This document shows, in pieces, positions 12,386 to 23,800 of a DNA stretch of 64,000 nucleotides; position 1 is the stretch's first letter; each line of letters starts with the position of its first letter. Position numbers and translations under genes: made by a program. The notes under the pieces were generated by a model. The model had not been told where the DNA came from. It saw nothing but the letters and a program-made list of their open reading frames with translations, and did no database searches. Source of the DNA: Cololabis saira (Eukaryota > Chordata > Actinopteri > Beloniformes > Belonidae); contig NC_084591.1 in NCBI RefSeq assembly GCF_033807715.1, forward strand, positions 43,240,868-43,304,867, in the 5' to 3' direction.

Positions 12386-13006
12386 AGTGGCCAATTCTAC
12401 ATGTCGAATTGGCCGAAATGAGCGCAGACGCCGATGGACGACAGTACGGACACACCAACCCGACCCCCCGACCGACCGTACTCTTCCCTCTGGCACGAGG
12501 CTGCGGTCCATCAGGACCAAAACCTCACGCCACAAGAACAGTTTTTTCCCCGTCTGCAGCTGTCCCCATCAACAAGGCCCCGGTCCCCCTTCCGTCCCGT
12601 CTACCAAGGACTGCCCCCCCATCCCACTCTACGTTACATTAACGTAAATATTCCAACCCCGTAACATTTGTACAGACTCACATCCGGCACTTTAAAAACC
12701 CCATATTGTACATTTCTGTTTATATTGTTCATTTCTGTTTATACATTTTATCTGTCATCTGTCATCCTACGTCACTTTTTGTAAAGACTCATATCCGGCA
12801 CTTTTTAATCCTCATATTGTAAATTTCTGTTTATTTCTGTTTATACATTTTATTTTATTCTATCTCTTATTTTATCTCCATATATTTGTTTGTTTTTATA
12901 TTTTTATTTTTACTGTATTGCACCAATCACCACAACAAATTCCTTGTGTGTGTTAACAAACTTGGCAATAAACCCCCTTTCTGATTCTGATTTCTGATTC
13001 TTAAGT
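12386..13006 (+). mobile_element. 5'-truncated L2-like LINE, 3' end
   Basis: The start encodes TLPSGTRLRSIRTKTSRHKN SFFP, the conserved C-terminal block of L2-type LINE reverse-transcriptase proteins in fish. The frame shifts soon after, and a 3' UTR follows with several TTTCTGTTTATA blocks. It ends in CACAACAAATTCCTTGTGTG ... GGCAATAAACCCCC and a (TTCTGAT)n tail, the typical terminus of this family. Confidence 0.75.
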
Positions 13007-13009
13007 CCA

Positions 13010-13195
13010 TATTGGACAATATCACACACTCTTTCTATAGCACACTGACCCAGCAGAGGAGAACTTTCAGCAGAGGACTCCTTTCACTCAGATGCACCAC
13101 AGGAAAGCATTCCTGCTTGCAGCCATCAAACTTTAAAACACCTCCCTAAGAGAGTCAGATACTTCCTCTCTGTAATTTGGAACTAAAACAAGGAC
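13010..13195 (+). mobile_element. second L2-like LINE C-terminal fragment
   Basis: Frame-shifted coding traces read LTQQRRTFSRGLLSLRCTT and LAAIKL.. before a LYNSSLRES-like region. This is the pattern of L2-type LINE C-termini, with a few stop codons. It directly follows the TTCTGAT tail of the preceding LINE. Confidence 0.5.
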
Positions 13196-13399
13196 AATCA
13201 TCAGAATTATGCCAGGGATTTTCATGGTGGTCTTTCTCTCAATATGGACAGTTCTACTCACACTTTCTTTATCGGCTTATTGTTTGATCGTAACTGATCG
13301 TAAAAGTTGGGGAAGGTTCTGAACTGGACGTCTTTCACAATCAAGTTTCTCATCAGGAGTTGCACCTATTACCTTAGCCAAATTGAACTGATTTCTTAG

Positions 13400-16300
13400 G
13401 GCATTCTGATGAGTAAGCCAAACAATGGCCTACGACACTTTTCTCTCCTTTGTGTGCCACTTGCTTCTGACAAGGTTCGGGCCTGCCAACTGACACCACT
13501 TCTTCCAAAACTTGTTCACCTCTCACTGGATAATTCTCAGTGGATTGTAGGGGTAACCCCTTATATTGGAAATGTCCTGGATCTCCTTTTGAACAGGCTT
13601 ACCCCAAAAGGAGGGAATTTGGAGTGATATACTTCACTGACTCTTCCTGGCTTTGTGTCCTAGCATCTATAGGCCTCGTTAGCCAGACTAGTTGACAGAT
13701 ACACAAAGGTCGGAAATTCTCCCCATTTGAAAACTCCATCACCACTCAAGTTTTTCAGAGCTTATTTCACAGTTCAGACTTCTGCTGCTGCCACTCCATT
13801 TCTGTGAAGGAAATAAGCTTGGTGTATCCTCCTGGTCCATTTTGGTCCCATTTCCATTTCTTAACAACCTTTATCTCCCCTTTTGATCCTTTTAGGTGCT
13901 TTAAGAACTTATAGAGGTCATCAACAAAATTTGTGCCTGGGTCAGACCACACCTTGCTGAGATGTAATCTCAGTGTTGTAAACTTCTAAAAGGCATTTAG
14001 AAAGCCCTTTGATGACATGTCACTGACAATGTCTGCATGGATGGCTCTAGTTGTCATACACCTGAACACCTTTCTCCAGACTTTCAGTCTCTTTTCTTCA
14101 CCACATCTCTTACTTCATAGGGTCCGAACACGTCCATGATGGTAAACTCAAATGGAGCTGCTGGTCCTGCCCGCACTGGTGGTAAGTCACTCATTATCTG
14201 TCAGCATAGTTTTGCCTTTGCCTTCTGCAGGTGACACAGACATGTATTATCTTTTTTGACACTCTTTTCCCTTTGACAACCCAAAGTTTGCTCTTCATGC
14301 TCAAAAGTGTTCCTGCCAATGAACCTCGTGTTTCATAGCATGAGCCCCTCGAGCCAGCAATGCGGATATCAACACATGTGGGAGAATGGGCTCTGCCATC
14401 TTATCTTCAATGAAGGCTTGGATCTTTCCTCCACAGACAAAAAGTCTATCTTTTTCTTCAAACACCACGGGTGGTGTCAGGGAGTGTTACTCCAGCTTAA
14501 GATCCATGTTGGATAACCATCTGTTGTTTATTCCACATGGCAGTGCATGCAGACACTTTGGCTCTTCTTCGTCCTGACCAAACAGTGTTTTTGTGTTTTC
14601 CGCCATGTTTGTCAAAGTGTTTCTGTCCATCCTACGCTCAATTTGAAGCACACAACAGCACTCCTGCACACATGAATCCATCCCTTCCAGGTGATCAGGT
14701 GGATGTTTAAGGTCTTTGTAAAGCACTTTGAATCACCTTCTTGTTGAATTGTGCTATAGAAATAAACTTGCCTTGCTTTACTTTGTTAGCACTGCTGAGA
14801 ATGTCTTTCTCTGCATTTTACCGATGTCATCTCGTGTGTCAGTCACAACTTCTCCAGCAGACTTTACTGGCCACTGAACCAATGACCATTTCAGAAATTC
14901 TGGCCCACTTTGCCAAGCCCATTGAAAATCTTTCAATTTAGCTACTCTCATAATGATGTCTGCAATATTCATGTTACCTGGTATCCACCACCAGTCTCTA
15001 ACTGGTCCAGCCTTTTTGAGCTCCCCTATCCTAATGGCAAAAAATGTTTGGTAACCAACTGTCTCGCTGAATGGCTCTCAGTACTGTTTGGCTGTCAACT
15101 AGGTGGAACTAACGGTTTATCTTCTTCTGGCCATAGTTCTCAATAAACTTCCAGAGCTTTGCTGAGAATACTGCACCACAGACATCAGCTTTGACAGAAT
15201 CCTCCTTGTGGTCCAGTGGTGTCTGCTTAGTCTTGGACTCGACATCAATGCCTTGCTCTGTTTCCCACCTGAGCTGAGAACAGCTTGGTAGGATTTGTCA
15301 CTCCCATCAGAGAAGGTAATGGCCCAAGGTTCCTTCTTCAGCCTGGTGGTGGAAGGCTTTTTGGAATTTGATCCTAGCTATGCATACTATTGAAACAGCT
15401 TGATGGCATCATCCCTGAAACCCCTCAGAAAGTGGTTTGTTTTTAGAGCCATATTTATATCCCCCGAGTTCTGAAAAGCCTTCCTGACAAGGATAGCACC
15501 CTTTTGCTTGATTGGGTTGATAAGTCCAAGGGGATCATAGAGCCCCGCTACCTGGCTCGGTAGCTCTCACCTCATTAGGGCTTAGGTGTCTTTGCATTCA
15601 CCTCCTCTAGTCTAGAGGTCCTGGCCTGTCCTCATCTTCCCTCTCTTCCTCAATAAGTTAACTGAAGTGATCATATAGAGCCTATTTTCCTCTACCAGAT
15701 ACCCGATGATTAAGGCCTTGATATCCTCATCTCTCATCTGATTTGGCAGCATAAATGATTTGTCCATATCAAATGCAGTGTTCCCTGTGTGGGCTGATAA
15801 TTCCTCTTTCTCTCCTCTCACTTTGCCCTGACTGGACCCATGACTTCGGGAAAAATCTACTCGCCTTCAGGATTTCCTCAACTTCCTTAATGATTTGTTC
15901 AGCCTGTGTGCATTATGTAGGATGTCAGGATGTGATTCACGTAGCTGTCCTCCAGCACAACAAGTTGGATCTCTCCTAAGGCAGCAAGGCAGGGGTTCAA
16001 GAAATCTGGTCATTTTAACAGTAGATCATTCATACTCATTTCCTTGAATTGTCAATTACTGATCCAGACGAGGCGCACTGGAGTTGAGAGAGGGGGGGAT
16101 TGGTGCTACTAAATGGCTCACATCCTTCTGTCCGAGTCTCCTCGCAGTACTTTACTCAACCATCTCATGGACTTGAGCCGGCAGGTTCCTTTTTGAGCCA
16201 CTTTTCAGTTCTTAAAAGGTAGCCTGAACCCCACTTCTGTTGTTGGTAAGGCAAACTGGATCCATTAACCAGGGAGACTGTGAATCTCAGTGTGGATTAT

Positions 16301-17230
16301 TGCTACGTTCACCCCTTCATGACATTTGTGAGGCTATATTTTATGATTTCAAGCTGCCTTTCTTCTGCTAGGGTCATCTCCTTCTACCCAGGTTGGCAGT
16401 TCCCACAGCGGCATCAACCACAATTCAGGGCAAAGGCCGTACCAATGCTGTCCCAGCTCCATCACTCTAGGAAGTCTCTGAATCGCAGCTATGTGTTTGG
16501 TTTCTGCCATGGTGTCTTTCAACTGTCTTTCTCCTGAAGGGGAGTCCAGCATGAATTTGCTGATAGTTGACAGCACCAGTTCTGATCGAATGAGCAAAGT
16601 GAGTCTTTGACTTGTGTGCAGCCATGCTAACTTGCTCAAGTAGGTCAGGGTGTGCTCCACCTACAATCTTTCCACGGGGGCTCTCCCACAAGACAAGATC
16701 CCCTCCAAATTTTACCCTTTGTGGGGCAAGTCTCCTTTCTCTTTGCGTTATGAACAACTCAATCACTTTAGGTCTCCTCAGCTCCTCAAGGTTAACTTCC
16801 GGGAAGAACATTTTCAACTGTTCAGGTCTGACTACTTGATGGACCTCTGCAATCTCCATAAGGCCATAACAGATGAGCTCATGTGCCCTCTCATTTCCAT
16901 TGAGGTTTTGACTCAGACTCTGAGGAGATGTTTTTTTTGGGCTATCTTGATGGTCATTCCATGCACAACAAGTATGATCTTTTTGTTCCTGAAGTTAAAC
17001 ATATGAGCAGCATAATGAGTGATGTAATTGGTGTCTGATGCTAGGTCAACCAGGGTTCCAATCTTCTGTCCTGCATTTGTGGTCACTTCCAACAACATCA
17101 TTGTAACAGGAAGTTCTCTCAGCCCACTTTTTTTTTTCAGGAGGCTAAACTGAGACTCAGAAAGACAGTTTATTTGGGATGAATTGTTAATGAAAGCCTT
17201 CCTGCACCTTTCTGCCAACCATTAACAACT
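13400..17230 (-). pseudogene. decayed BEL/Pao LTR retrotransposon (pol remnants)
   Basis: The order on the minus strand is that of a Pao-type polyprotein. 17218-16913 is a retropepsin-like domain (LLEVTTNAGQKIGTLVDLAS, the D-L-A-S taking the place of the usual DSG/DSA). 16859-16349 is the conserved Pao linker region (RLAPQRVKFGGDLVLWESP). 15821-15612 and nearby frames cover the polymerase region. 13952-13767 is the integrase end (WSDPGTNFVDDL). Many stops and frameshifts break it, and no intact ORF or pair of LTRs is visible. It is inactive. Confidence 0.65.
14695..14775 (+). mobile_element. LINE 3' terminus inserted in the BEL/Pao remnant
   Basis: The block ends with TTTGTAAAGCACTTTGAATC ... 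TGCTATAGAAATAAACTTGCCTTGC, the same tail type as the LINE ending near 58190 in this window (AAAGCACTTTGTACATG ... AATAAACTTGCCTTGCC). It is short and non-coding. Confidence 0.5.
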
Positions 17231-17559
17231 ACAAAATTCACACATGAAACAGTTTTACCACTAGTGGCTTCCCTGGAAATGGACACTTGAGCTCTCTCAA
17301 CATGCCAATGAGAAGCTTAGAGAGTCAATTTCCTACTTCAAAATAAGTAGTAAGTGAATTAGTTCTCTTTTTCTTATTTAAAAATAAAGTGTGTTCTTCA
17401 GAAACCGATAGCACATTGATAAATACCAAACCATGGCACAATCTGAAAAGAAGTCTAATTGTTTGCTTGCAGGAACAATCGCCTCCAAGGCTACACCTGA
17501 CAGTAGCAGGTTGAACCTATTTGAAAGAAGAACAAGAGTAAATATTTTATCGAAGTCAA

Positions 17560-18711
17560 ATATTACATCCTCAGTTTTGGCACATTTTGCATTTCGCCGC
17601 CTACCCAGTCGTGCGGCGAGCGGTGCTGGACCGTCTGGGGCGGTCCTCGGAAGACTACCGCCGTCGCTTCCGGATGCCCAAACTGGGGCCAGAGGACAGG
17701 CCCTTCACCTTCGCGCACCAGCTCCACGACGGGCGGTGGTCGCGGACTCATCGGTTCCTGTTCCGGCGGTGGTCCCGGATGCACCTGTTCCTGTTTCGGA
17801 GGCGGACCCGGACGTGCCTGTTCCTGTTTCGGAGGCGGTCCCGGACATGCCCGTTCCTGAGGCGGACGCCCCTGTTCCTGTTTTGGAGGCGGTCCCGGAC
17901 GCGCCTGTTCCTGAGGCTGACACGGTCCCGGACGTGCCCGTTCCTGAGGGGGATGCGCCAGTTCCTGTTCCTGAGGCGGACGCGCCAGTTCCTGTTCCTG
18001 AGGTGGACGTGCCTGTCTCTGTTCCTGGGGGGGACGCGCCAGTTCCTGTTCCTGAGGCGGACGCGCCTGTCTCTGGTCCTGAGGTGGACGCGCCTGTCTC
18101 TGGTCCTGAGGTGGTCCTGGACGCACCTCAGCGGGCGCCACAGATTCCGTCAGCCCCGAAGCCACCCTCTGCCCAGTCCCGAGAATGGTCCTCTGGCCGG
18201 TGTGCCCGGTCCTGAGTCCGTTTCCGAGGTCTACCCCCTGAACTGTCTCGCCGTTCTGGACGGCCCCTGAACTGTCTCACTGGTCTGACCGACCTGGAAG
18301 ACCTGGAAGACCAGGAACCTGGAAGACGGCGGCCCCTGGTTTCCTCTCCCGCTTCCAGGGGCGGGGGGGAGTTGGCTAGGCCAGATGGTCCCAAGCCTGA
18401 GTCAGGCGATGGGGGTATGTGGCAGAGTGGAGGATTGGGTGTGGTCTGCGGGGGAGTAGCGCACAGGTGGCGCGGGTTAGATCAGCTGATTGGGCACAGG
18501 TGTTTCCAATCAATCTCTCCTCCCTGCCTATGTAATTAAGTAGTGGGTTGAGGGTGATGACACAGAGCTGCCTGAGACCCGGACAGGATGGCTGCCGTGT
18601 GGTTGTGTGTGTGTACGTGTCTGGTGACGAATAAATCCGACCATTTCTCCGCTAAACCACGTGTCCTCATTCCTTTCTGGTGACCCCGGTAGCACGAGTT
18701 GGCTAAAAACA
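17560..18711 (+). mobile_element. SCAN/Gmr1-like gag remnant plus 3' LTR
   Basis: The 5' part encodes LDRLGRSSEDYRRRFRMPKL and GPEDRPFTFAHQL, resembling the capsid-derived SCAN-like gag of Gmr1-type LTR retrotransposons. A repeat array follows, built from a VPEADAPVPV-like unit. From about 18418 (TGTGGCAGAGTGGAGGATTG) to about 18711 the sequence looks like an LTR: TG...CA ends, AATAAA near 18630, and a start and end similar to the solo LTR at 52127-52323. Pol is absent and no 5' LTR is recognised. Confidence 0.6.
17750..18130. repeat. GC-rich tandem repeat in gag remnant
   Basis: Degenerate units of GTTCCTGAGGCGGACGCGCC and variants repeat about 15-20 times. Three frames stay open across it (two plus, one minus), giving Pro/Val/Ala-, Arg/Leu/Phe- and Pro/Gln-rich translations. 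None has further support as a gene. Confidence 0.85.
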
Positions 18712-18943
18712 CGAATTGTTAAAAACCTGGCAGAGTCAACATGAAAGGCAGGATCCAGTGGATTCCTACTGCAACACTTCAGAATAAAAGGTGAACTTTT
18801 CTTTTCTACTAAGCAGAGAACAACCATGGGTCATGCAGAAAGTTGGAGGTTTTATTTTTGGTTAAGCTTAAGATGCAGAAATCTGATTGTCAGTTCCAAT
18901 TGTCAAATGGTGACTTTCTGTACGAGAAATGACAGCTATTTGT

Positions 18944-19192
18944 TTACAGATTTTGAGCCCTATTTGGCCAGCCAGCGGAGAAATGCTTCATCCTTATGTG
19001 AGAATAAGTCCAATTTAAAGCAGCATAAAGGAACATTTTTAGTTTGGTCATGGGGGTTAAATCACTTTTACAACACTGGCCCAAAATTGCTTGTTTTGTG
19101 TTCTTGATAAGTCCCATTAGTTTCTTGAGTCCCTTAATCACCTCTGCCGTGATGCCAGTTGTAGCTTTGTCAAAAGATGAAGGGCTGCTCAA
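18944..19192 (-). pseudogene. unrecognised short open frame with protein-like composition
   Basis: 82 codons that include SSPSSFDKATTGITAEVIKG, LKKLMGLIKNTKQAILGQCC and ALNWTYSHIRMKH. Composition and hydrophobic periodicity look protein-like rather than random, but I cannot name a family. It lies between retroelement remnants and is probably a retroelement piece. No start context or splice sites are convincing. Confidence 0.25.
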
Positions 19193-19454
19193 AAAGGTAC
19201 CTGCCTCATAAATGGCTAGATATTCTCAGGTGTTTGCTTATGCAAATTATTTTAAAAAGTTGACTTCTGATTAAATTAACCCTGTCAGTGCTTGCAGCAT
19301 GTAAATGGTCAAGTTTACTTCAATTAAATCAAAACAAGACAGAAATCATTCTATTTAGTAATAAAATAAAAATAATGAAAGGGCTGTTCTGATGCACTGT
19401 GTTTGGGGTTCTTATGCCCAGTAAACCTTTTTTCCTTTTTTTTTTTAAATTGAA

Positions 19455-19500
19455 TTTAGCAGATGCTTTTATCCAAAGTGACTTACAATTGAACTTTTTC
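19455..19500 (+). repeat. dispersed SINE-like conserved motif
   Basis: TTTAGCAGATGCTTTTATCC followed by AAAGTGACTTACAATT is a motif found widely in fish genomes as part of dispersed SINE-like repeats. A second copy is at 45083-45121. The rest of the element is not defined here. Confidence 0.5.
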
Positions 19501-21420
19501 AAAGTGACTTATTTTTTTAATGAAATCTCTTATTTTGTTTTGTTGCCATGAATGTGGAAAAACGAAAGCAGTATGTGGATGACTAAAGCTAAAATGCAGT
19601 AGCCTACCTCTGCTGCAAACAGAGTGTATGTGAGAAAGAATAATTGTCAAAGTGTTTTTCAGGCAGCAGAAGACTTTGATGGAGCACTGAGGAAGCTGAA
19701 GGTTAAAAGAGCAGCAAGCTTAGCTTTCTGTCAAGACTGCCAATGGACAAGGGTTTTGCTCTCAGAGATACCAAGGCCACTGCTTCACACAAACTTCACC
19801 GTCATCCATTTAGCAGCTCACTTCGAGCATTTGGCGGTTTCAAGTGAGGACGAATACACCTGAACTCTAATTCCACTGGATGCTCAGAGGGGAACTTACA
19901 GTTTAGTGGCTGATCTGACAATTTGACTTGACCCGGTGAGTCTATTCTTGGAAATATAAGACAGCTGAACAGTTTTTAGAAGATTACACACTTCCACTTT
20001 GTGAGAAATAAATCTGAGATGCAGGATACAGCTGTTGACTCAGACTAACTGATCACATCAGATACTGACACTTGGTATTGACACAACAATTCTCCCAATG
20101 AACAATTCTATAATTTTCCAAGTACAATTTTTAACAAAATTTGACTAAACAGCCATTTTTTGCTGCTAAATTCACTGTTGGCACCGCACAACCTCACCAC
20201 ATAATATTACAAAAAACTGACAACAGCCAAATAACACATCTACAATTATTAGTTTTTTTGGTAACTTTTATTGCTTCATGACTTTTGGTTTATAAACTGA
20301 GCTCATAGATTAATAAATGATGCAGATGGATGGGGGTGCCAGTGGATGTCAAATTATGAAACCAGTGCGAGTATTGCTTTAGCATTGCTGCAGAGACGCT
20401 GCAGTTTCTTAACAAACAAATGAAAGAAAAAGTTAAGTATTAGTGCAACAGAATAAAAAAAAAAAAAAAAAAAAAGGCCTTTATGGTAAGTTCTTGGCCA
20501 CTAAAGCATTATCAAGTAAAATCTAAAACAGTGTCATTAAACCAAAGTAATGTAGAACAAGGACTAATGTGGACTAATGTGAAATGCAATATACTGCTAT
20601 CTGATTTATTGTGTGGCCTTTAAGATTATTTTTGAAATGAGACACAAGTCGGACATCAGTGTGAATGGCTATGGCCCTGAAGTGACATCATATGAAGAGA
20701 AGAGCAGTAACAAGGGCTCAAATGTAGCATGCTGGAAGTAGAGATGGGAAGCATGCTTATGGTTTCATTTTTAAAGTTCTCATGCAGTGGAAGCCAACCA
20801 GGTTATTACAAAATGGCAACAAAAAGAGGAACAGAGGGCTAAATTTTGAACGATGGTTTTATGTGGAGGAATGGCTACTTTCTCTGTACAGAGATGAATG
20901 CGCTGAAACCAGGAGAGGTAAGATCACGACAAAAATTGAAACAAATTGTCTGTTTGCTGTGTTTGTAACACAAGTATGAGTTGGGATATGTCTGTTGAGA
21001 GTTGAGACCAAGTTTGCTTCGAAAATCTTGGATCTTCATTCAACTTTGATCACATACAAAAGCAGCCAAGGTCTGATAAACAATAATAATAATAATAATT
21101 GAAAAAAAACCCAACAAAAAATCAATTTCAAGTCATTTTTGCCGTTGAGAAAATCATAAAAAAAATAAAAGAGGAGTGAAACCACTTTTGCCAGCAGTCT
21201 GAAACTACACTCAACCGAGGTTGGAATCTGGAGCAATGTGGTTTTATTTGATTGTAAAACCATGAACATGTATTGGTTAAAAAAAAAGTAAACCACAAGC
21301 AATACTCAGTAAAGATGGGAGGATTTCTTTTAGTGACGGCTCACTCAGATCTTGTACAATGCAAAAAAAATGCAAACAAGCTAAAAGTGAAACAGAGATC
21401 TCAGTGTGGTAGCATCATAC
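19501..21420. other. intron sequence with a poly-A tract
   Basis: An A-run of about 20 nt at 20455-20475 could be a retroposon tail, but no element body is recognised. Short open frames at 19624-19863 and 20782-20979 have no family features. Confidence 0.4.
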
Positions 21421-21568
21421 CTCCTGATCGCAGTCCAGTGCACAGAGTTTGGAGCACTGCTTCTTGGCATCCATCAGCACGTTGAACATGGTGCACACAG
21501 ACAGCGGTACCCGGAGGTCTGTTGACTTACTCACTTTCTGCATTTTGGCATCAAATGCAGATTTTGTT
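21421..21568 (-). CDS. cadps2: cadps2 exon ([20 protein letters not shown] ... CALDCDQE)
   Basis: A 148-bp exon with acceptor ...cctgtag before AACAAAATC and donor CAGGAG before gtatga. After completing the split R codon it reads [20 protein letters not shown], then [20 protein letters not shown] and LCALDCDQE, ending in phase 0. The SVCTMFNV.(V/M)DAK block is conserved across CAPS proteins. A phase-0 end is required for the 15-nt candidate microexon found 11.8 kb downstream. Confidence 0.95.
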
Positions 21569-21774
21569 CTACAGGACAGGAGACAAAGACTGACTTAATC
21601 ACATTTTATGACAGCATGCACGGCATCGAAATTGTAGTTACTTTGAAGTGAGTTTGCAGTAAATTACACCACAAGATTTCAAAGATTTTGTTCCTTTCTT
21701 TTTCAGATCAGAAATGAGTTTGCCCAGTTTTTCTGCATGAACAGCTGCACGCCTTCATATGATATGATATGATC

Positions 21775-22491
21775 AGTACTCGAGTTGTAAAAAAAAAATC
21801 AGGGGGGGTGGTGGATTTTATCATATAGGGACAGATAATTTGTGCTGATTACAAATAATATAATATATTACAAATAATAGCACTGACCAAAACACCTGCA
21901 GAAATACTGCAGGAATGACATAGCAGCAGTTAAATGCAGCCTTCTGTAAGAAGATAAACAATAAAAAACACTTTTCTGAACTTATCAATATGACTCTGTC
22001 CTTCACAGGATACGTAAAATGGATCACTGCAAAAACTCAAAATAAGAATATTTGTCTTATTTCTAGTTAAAATGTCTCAATGTCTCAAATGTCTAAAATG
22101 TTTTAGTAAAAAAATCTCATTACACTTAAAACAAGATTCATCACTGGAAAAAACAACAATTTTCACCTGTTTCAAGAAGATTTTCACTTGAAATAAGTAG
22201 AAAAATCTGCCAGAGGAACAAGATTTTTTTGCTTGTAATAAGAAGATAAATCTTGTCCCACTGGCAGATTTTCCTGCTTATTTCAAGTGAAAATTGACTT
22301 GAAACAGGTGAAAATTGTTATTTTTCTGGTGATGACTCAAAATGTTGAAATAGCAGTAAAACCACATTCATTGATGAAATAACATAAGGAATGGAAAGGG
22401 GGGAAGGCAGTTTTACTGGGGGGATGATTTGGACCGTATTTATTTCAGGGGGGATGCCATCCCCCCCTCATCCCCCCTCAACTCGAGTACT
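21775..22491. mobile_element. non-autonomous DNA element with CAGTACTCGAGTTG inverted ends
   Basis: The left end CAGTACTCGAGTTG (21774-21787 region) is mirrored exactly by CAACTCGAGTACTG at the right (about 22478-22491). It carries G-runs near the left end (AGGGGGGGTGG) and C-runs near the right. A second MITE (22025-22333) is nested inside. Flanks on both sides carry the near-identical sequence GCTGCACGCCTTCATATGAT. It occupies most of the 1-kb intron between two cadps2 exons. No transposase is present. Confidence 0.7.
22025..22333. mobile_element. MITE of the CACTGCAAAAACTC family (copy 1, right-truncated)
   Basis: Begins CACTGCAAAAACTCAAAATA and contains the fold-back pair AAGATTTTTTTGCTTGTAAT / TGGCAGATTTT..CTGCTTATTT with AACAGGTGAAAATTGTTA. 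Other copies are at 50150-50282 and 51640-51872. The right terminus is missing: after CTGGTGATGACTC the outer element resumes. Confidence 0.75.
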
Positions 22492-22568
22492 GGCTGCACG
22501 CCTTCATATGATGTGATATGGATATAATAGGAGGTCTAGATATTGCTGTTGGGGTCTTTCAGTCTGAC

Positions 22569-22724
22569 CTTTTGACACAGGCCTCCATCATGTCGCTGGC
22601 CATCAGTTTGAGTCTCTGCTCCAGATGTTTGGCAAACTCTGGCTCAGGCCAGTGGAGGTCCAGCACGAACATCTGGAGAGCGTCCAGCTTCCAGAACAGA
22701 TCTTCAGAGGTTGCTGTGCCGTTA
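22569..22724 (-). CDS. cadps2: cadps2 exon ([19 protein letters not shown] ... EACVKR)
   Basis: A 156-bp exon with acceptor ...ttttcag before TAACGGC and donor GTCAAAAG before gtcaga. It reads [20 protein letters not shown], then [20 protein letters not shown] and [11 protein letters not shown](R). The DLHWPE and [13 protein letters not shown] motifs are diagnostic of the CAPS MUN region. Only 1.0 kb separates it from the next coding exon, and most of that interval is transposon sequence. Confidence 0.96.
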
Positions 22725-23265
22725 CTGAAAAGAGGATGGAGACAGTTACTGAGAGACATCAGCAAATGCTACCCACGCCTTTATATGGACCTGGTGTGTT
22801 TTGTGAACATGGCTACGATATCTGCATTAACAATGCATTAAGATAATTCAAAAAAAAGAGACAAATGCAAGCAATAGTGTAAAGGAGTACAGCGAGAGCA
22901 CTTTTGTATAATACTATGTGTTTTATATTAGATGTGGTTTCACTCCTACAATTCTGATTTTGTTTTTGGGCTTATATTACAGCGTGAGTGCCAGATGGTA
23001 CACAACCATGTGGGAAGTCCTCCAGAGAAATTGCTTGGTAAAGGGCAGAAAGTTTAAAAAAATCCTGTTTGGATAAAGCCTCAGTCCATCAACATCTATC
23101 GCAAGAGGATTCAAACCAATAAAAGCTGCTATAGCACACGCACACCCATCAAAGCGCCAACCTCTCCATTTGGCAACAAACAGGGAGATCAGACCCTGGT
23201 CATGCAGATTCTCTAGTGATTCTGACACCTGCTGTACCTTGGAGAGCAACTTTTCTCCATCTCCT
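22725..23265. other. intron sequence, no features recognised
   Basis: No exon or repeat end seen. An open frame on the minus strand at 22977-23249 shows no family similarity. Confidence 0.4.
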
Positions 23266-23269
23266 GTAC

Positions 23270-23800
23270 ATGTTTGGTTTGTTTATTTCTTTATTTATAG
23301 GATCCCCATTAGCTGATGTCACAACATCAGCTATTCTTCCTGGGGTCCCCAATACAATTTAAAAGAACATAGTCCATACGTACACACATTTATTGCTGTT
23401 ACTGTAACACCAAGTCATCATATACACAAACAGCAATCTTTCTGTCTAAAATACATTATTGGTACAAAGACATTAACATCATTACAATACCACAAAGTAT
23501 AACCCACAAATAAATTCCTGTAATAAATTATAGCACGTGATATATTTCTTACTCATTGAATTTTATGTAAATAGTCTTTTGCTACCTTTTTAAAACTGTA
23601 TTTTAATGTAATATTTTGATGTTATTAGGTAATGCGTTCCATCCTGTGATAGCTCTGTATTAAACAGTGTGTTTTAAAAAGTTTGTTCTTGGCTTAGGTG
23701 CCAGTAAATGATCATAACATGATTGTCTGGTTGGATATTTATTGACATTTCTAGTGAACAGTATCTGACCTGCGAAATATTATGTTTTTTTTTTACTATT
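23270..23800 (-). mobile_element. LINE 3' fragment, minus strand (family A)
   Basis: The minus strand holds a broken coding trace YRAITGWNALPNNIK near 23630-23680, then a 3' UTR ending near 23270. The end is marked on the plus strand by GGATCCCCATTAGCTGATGT and AGCTATTCTTCCTGGGGTCC. The same end motif and a homologous peptide (YRAMYEWNLLPKHFE) occur at 36895-37440, so both are copies of one LINE family. Confidence 0.55.

Noticed and set aside
17433..18270. Two long plus-strand frames and one minus frame as host genes
   Set aside because: Open only because of a GC-rich tandem repeat. The non-repetitive 5' part is retrotransposon gag.
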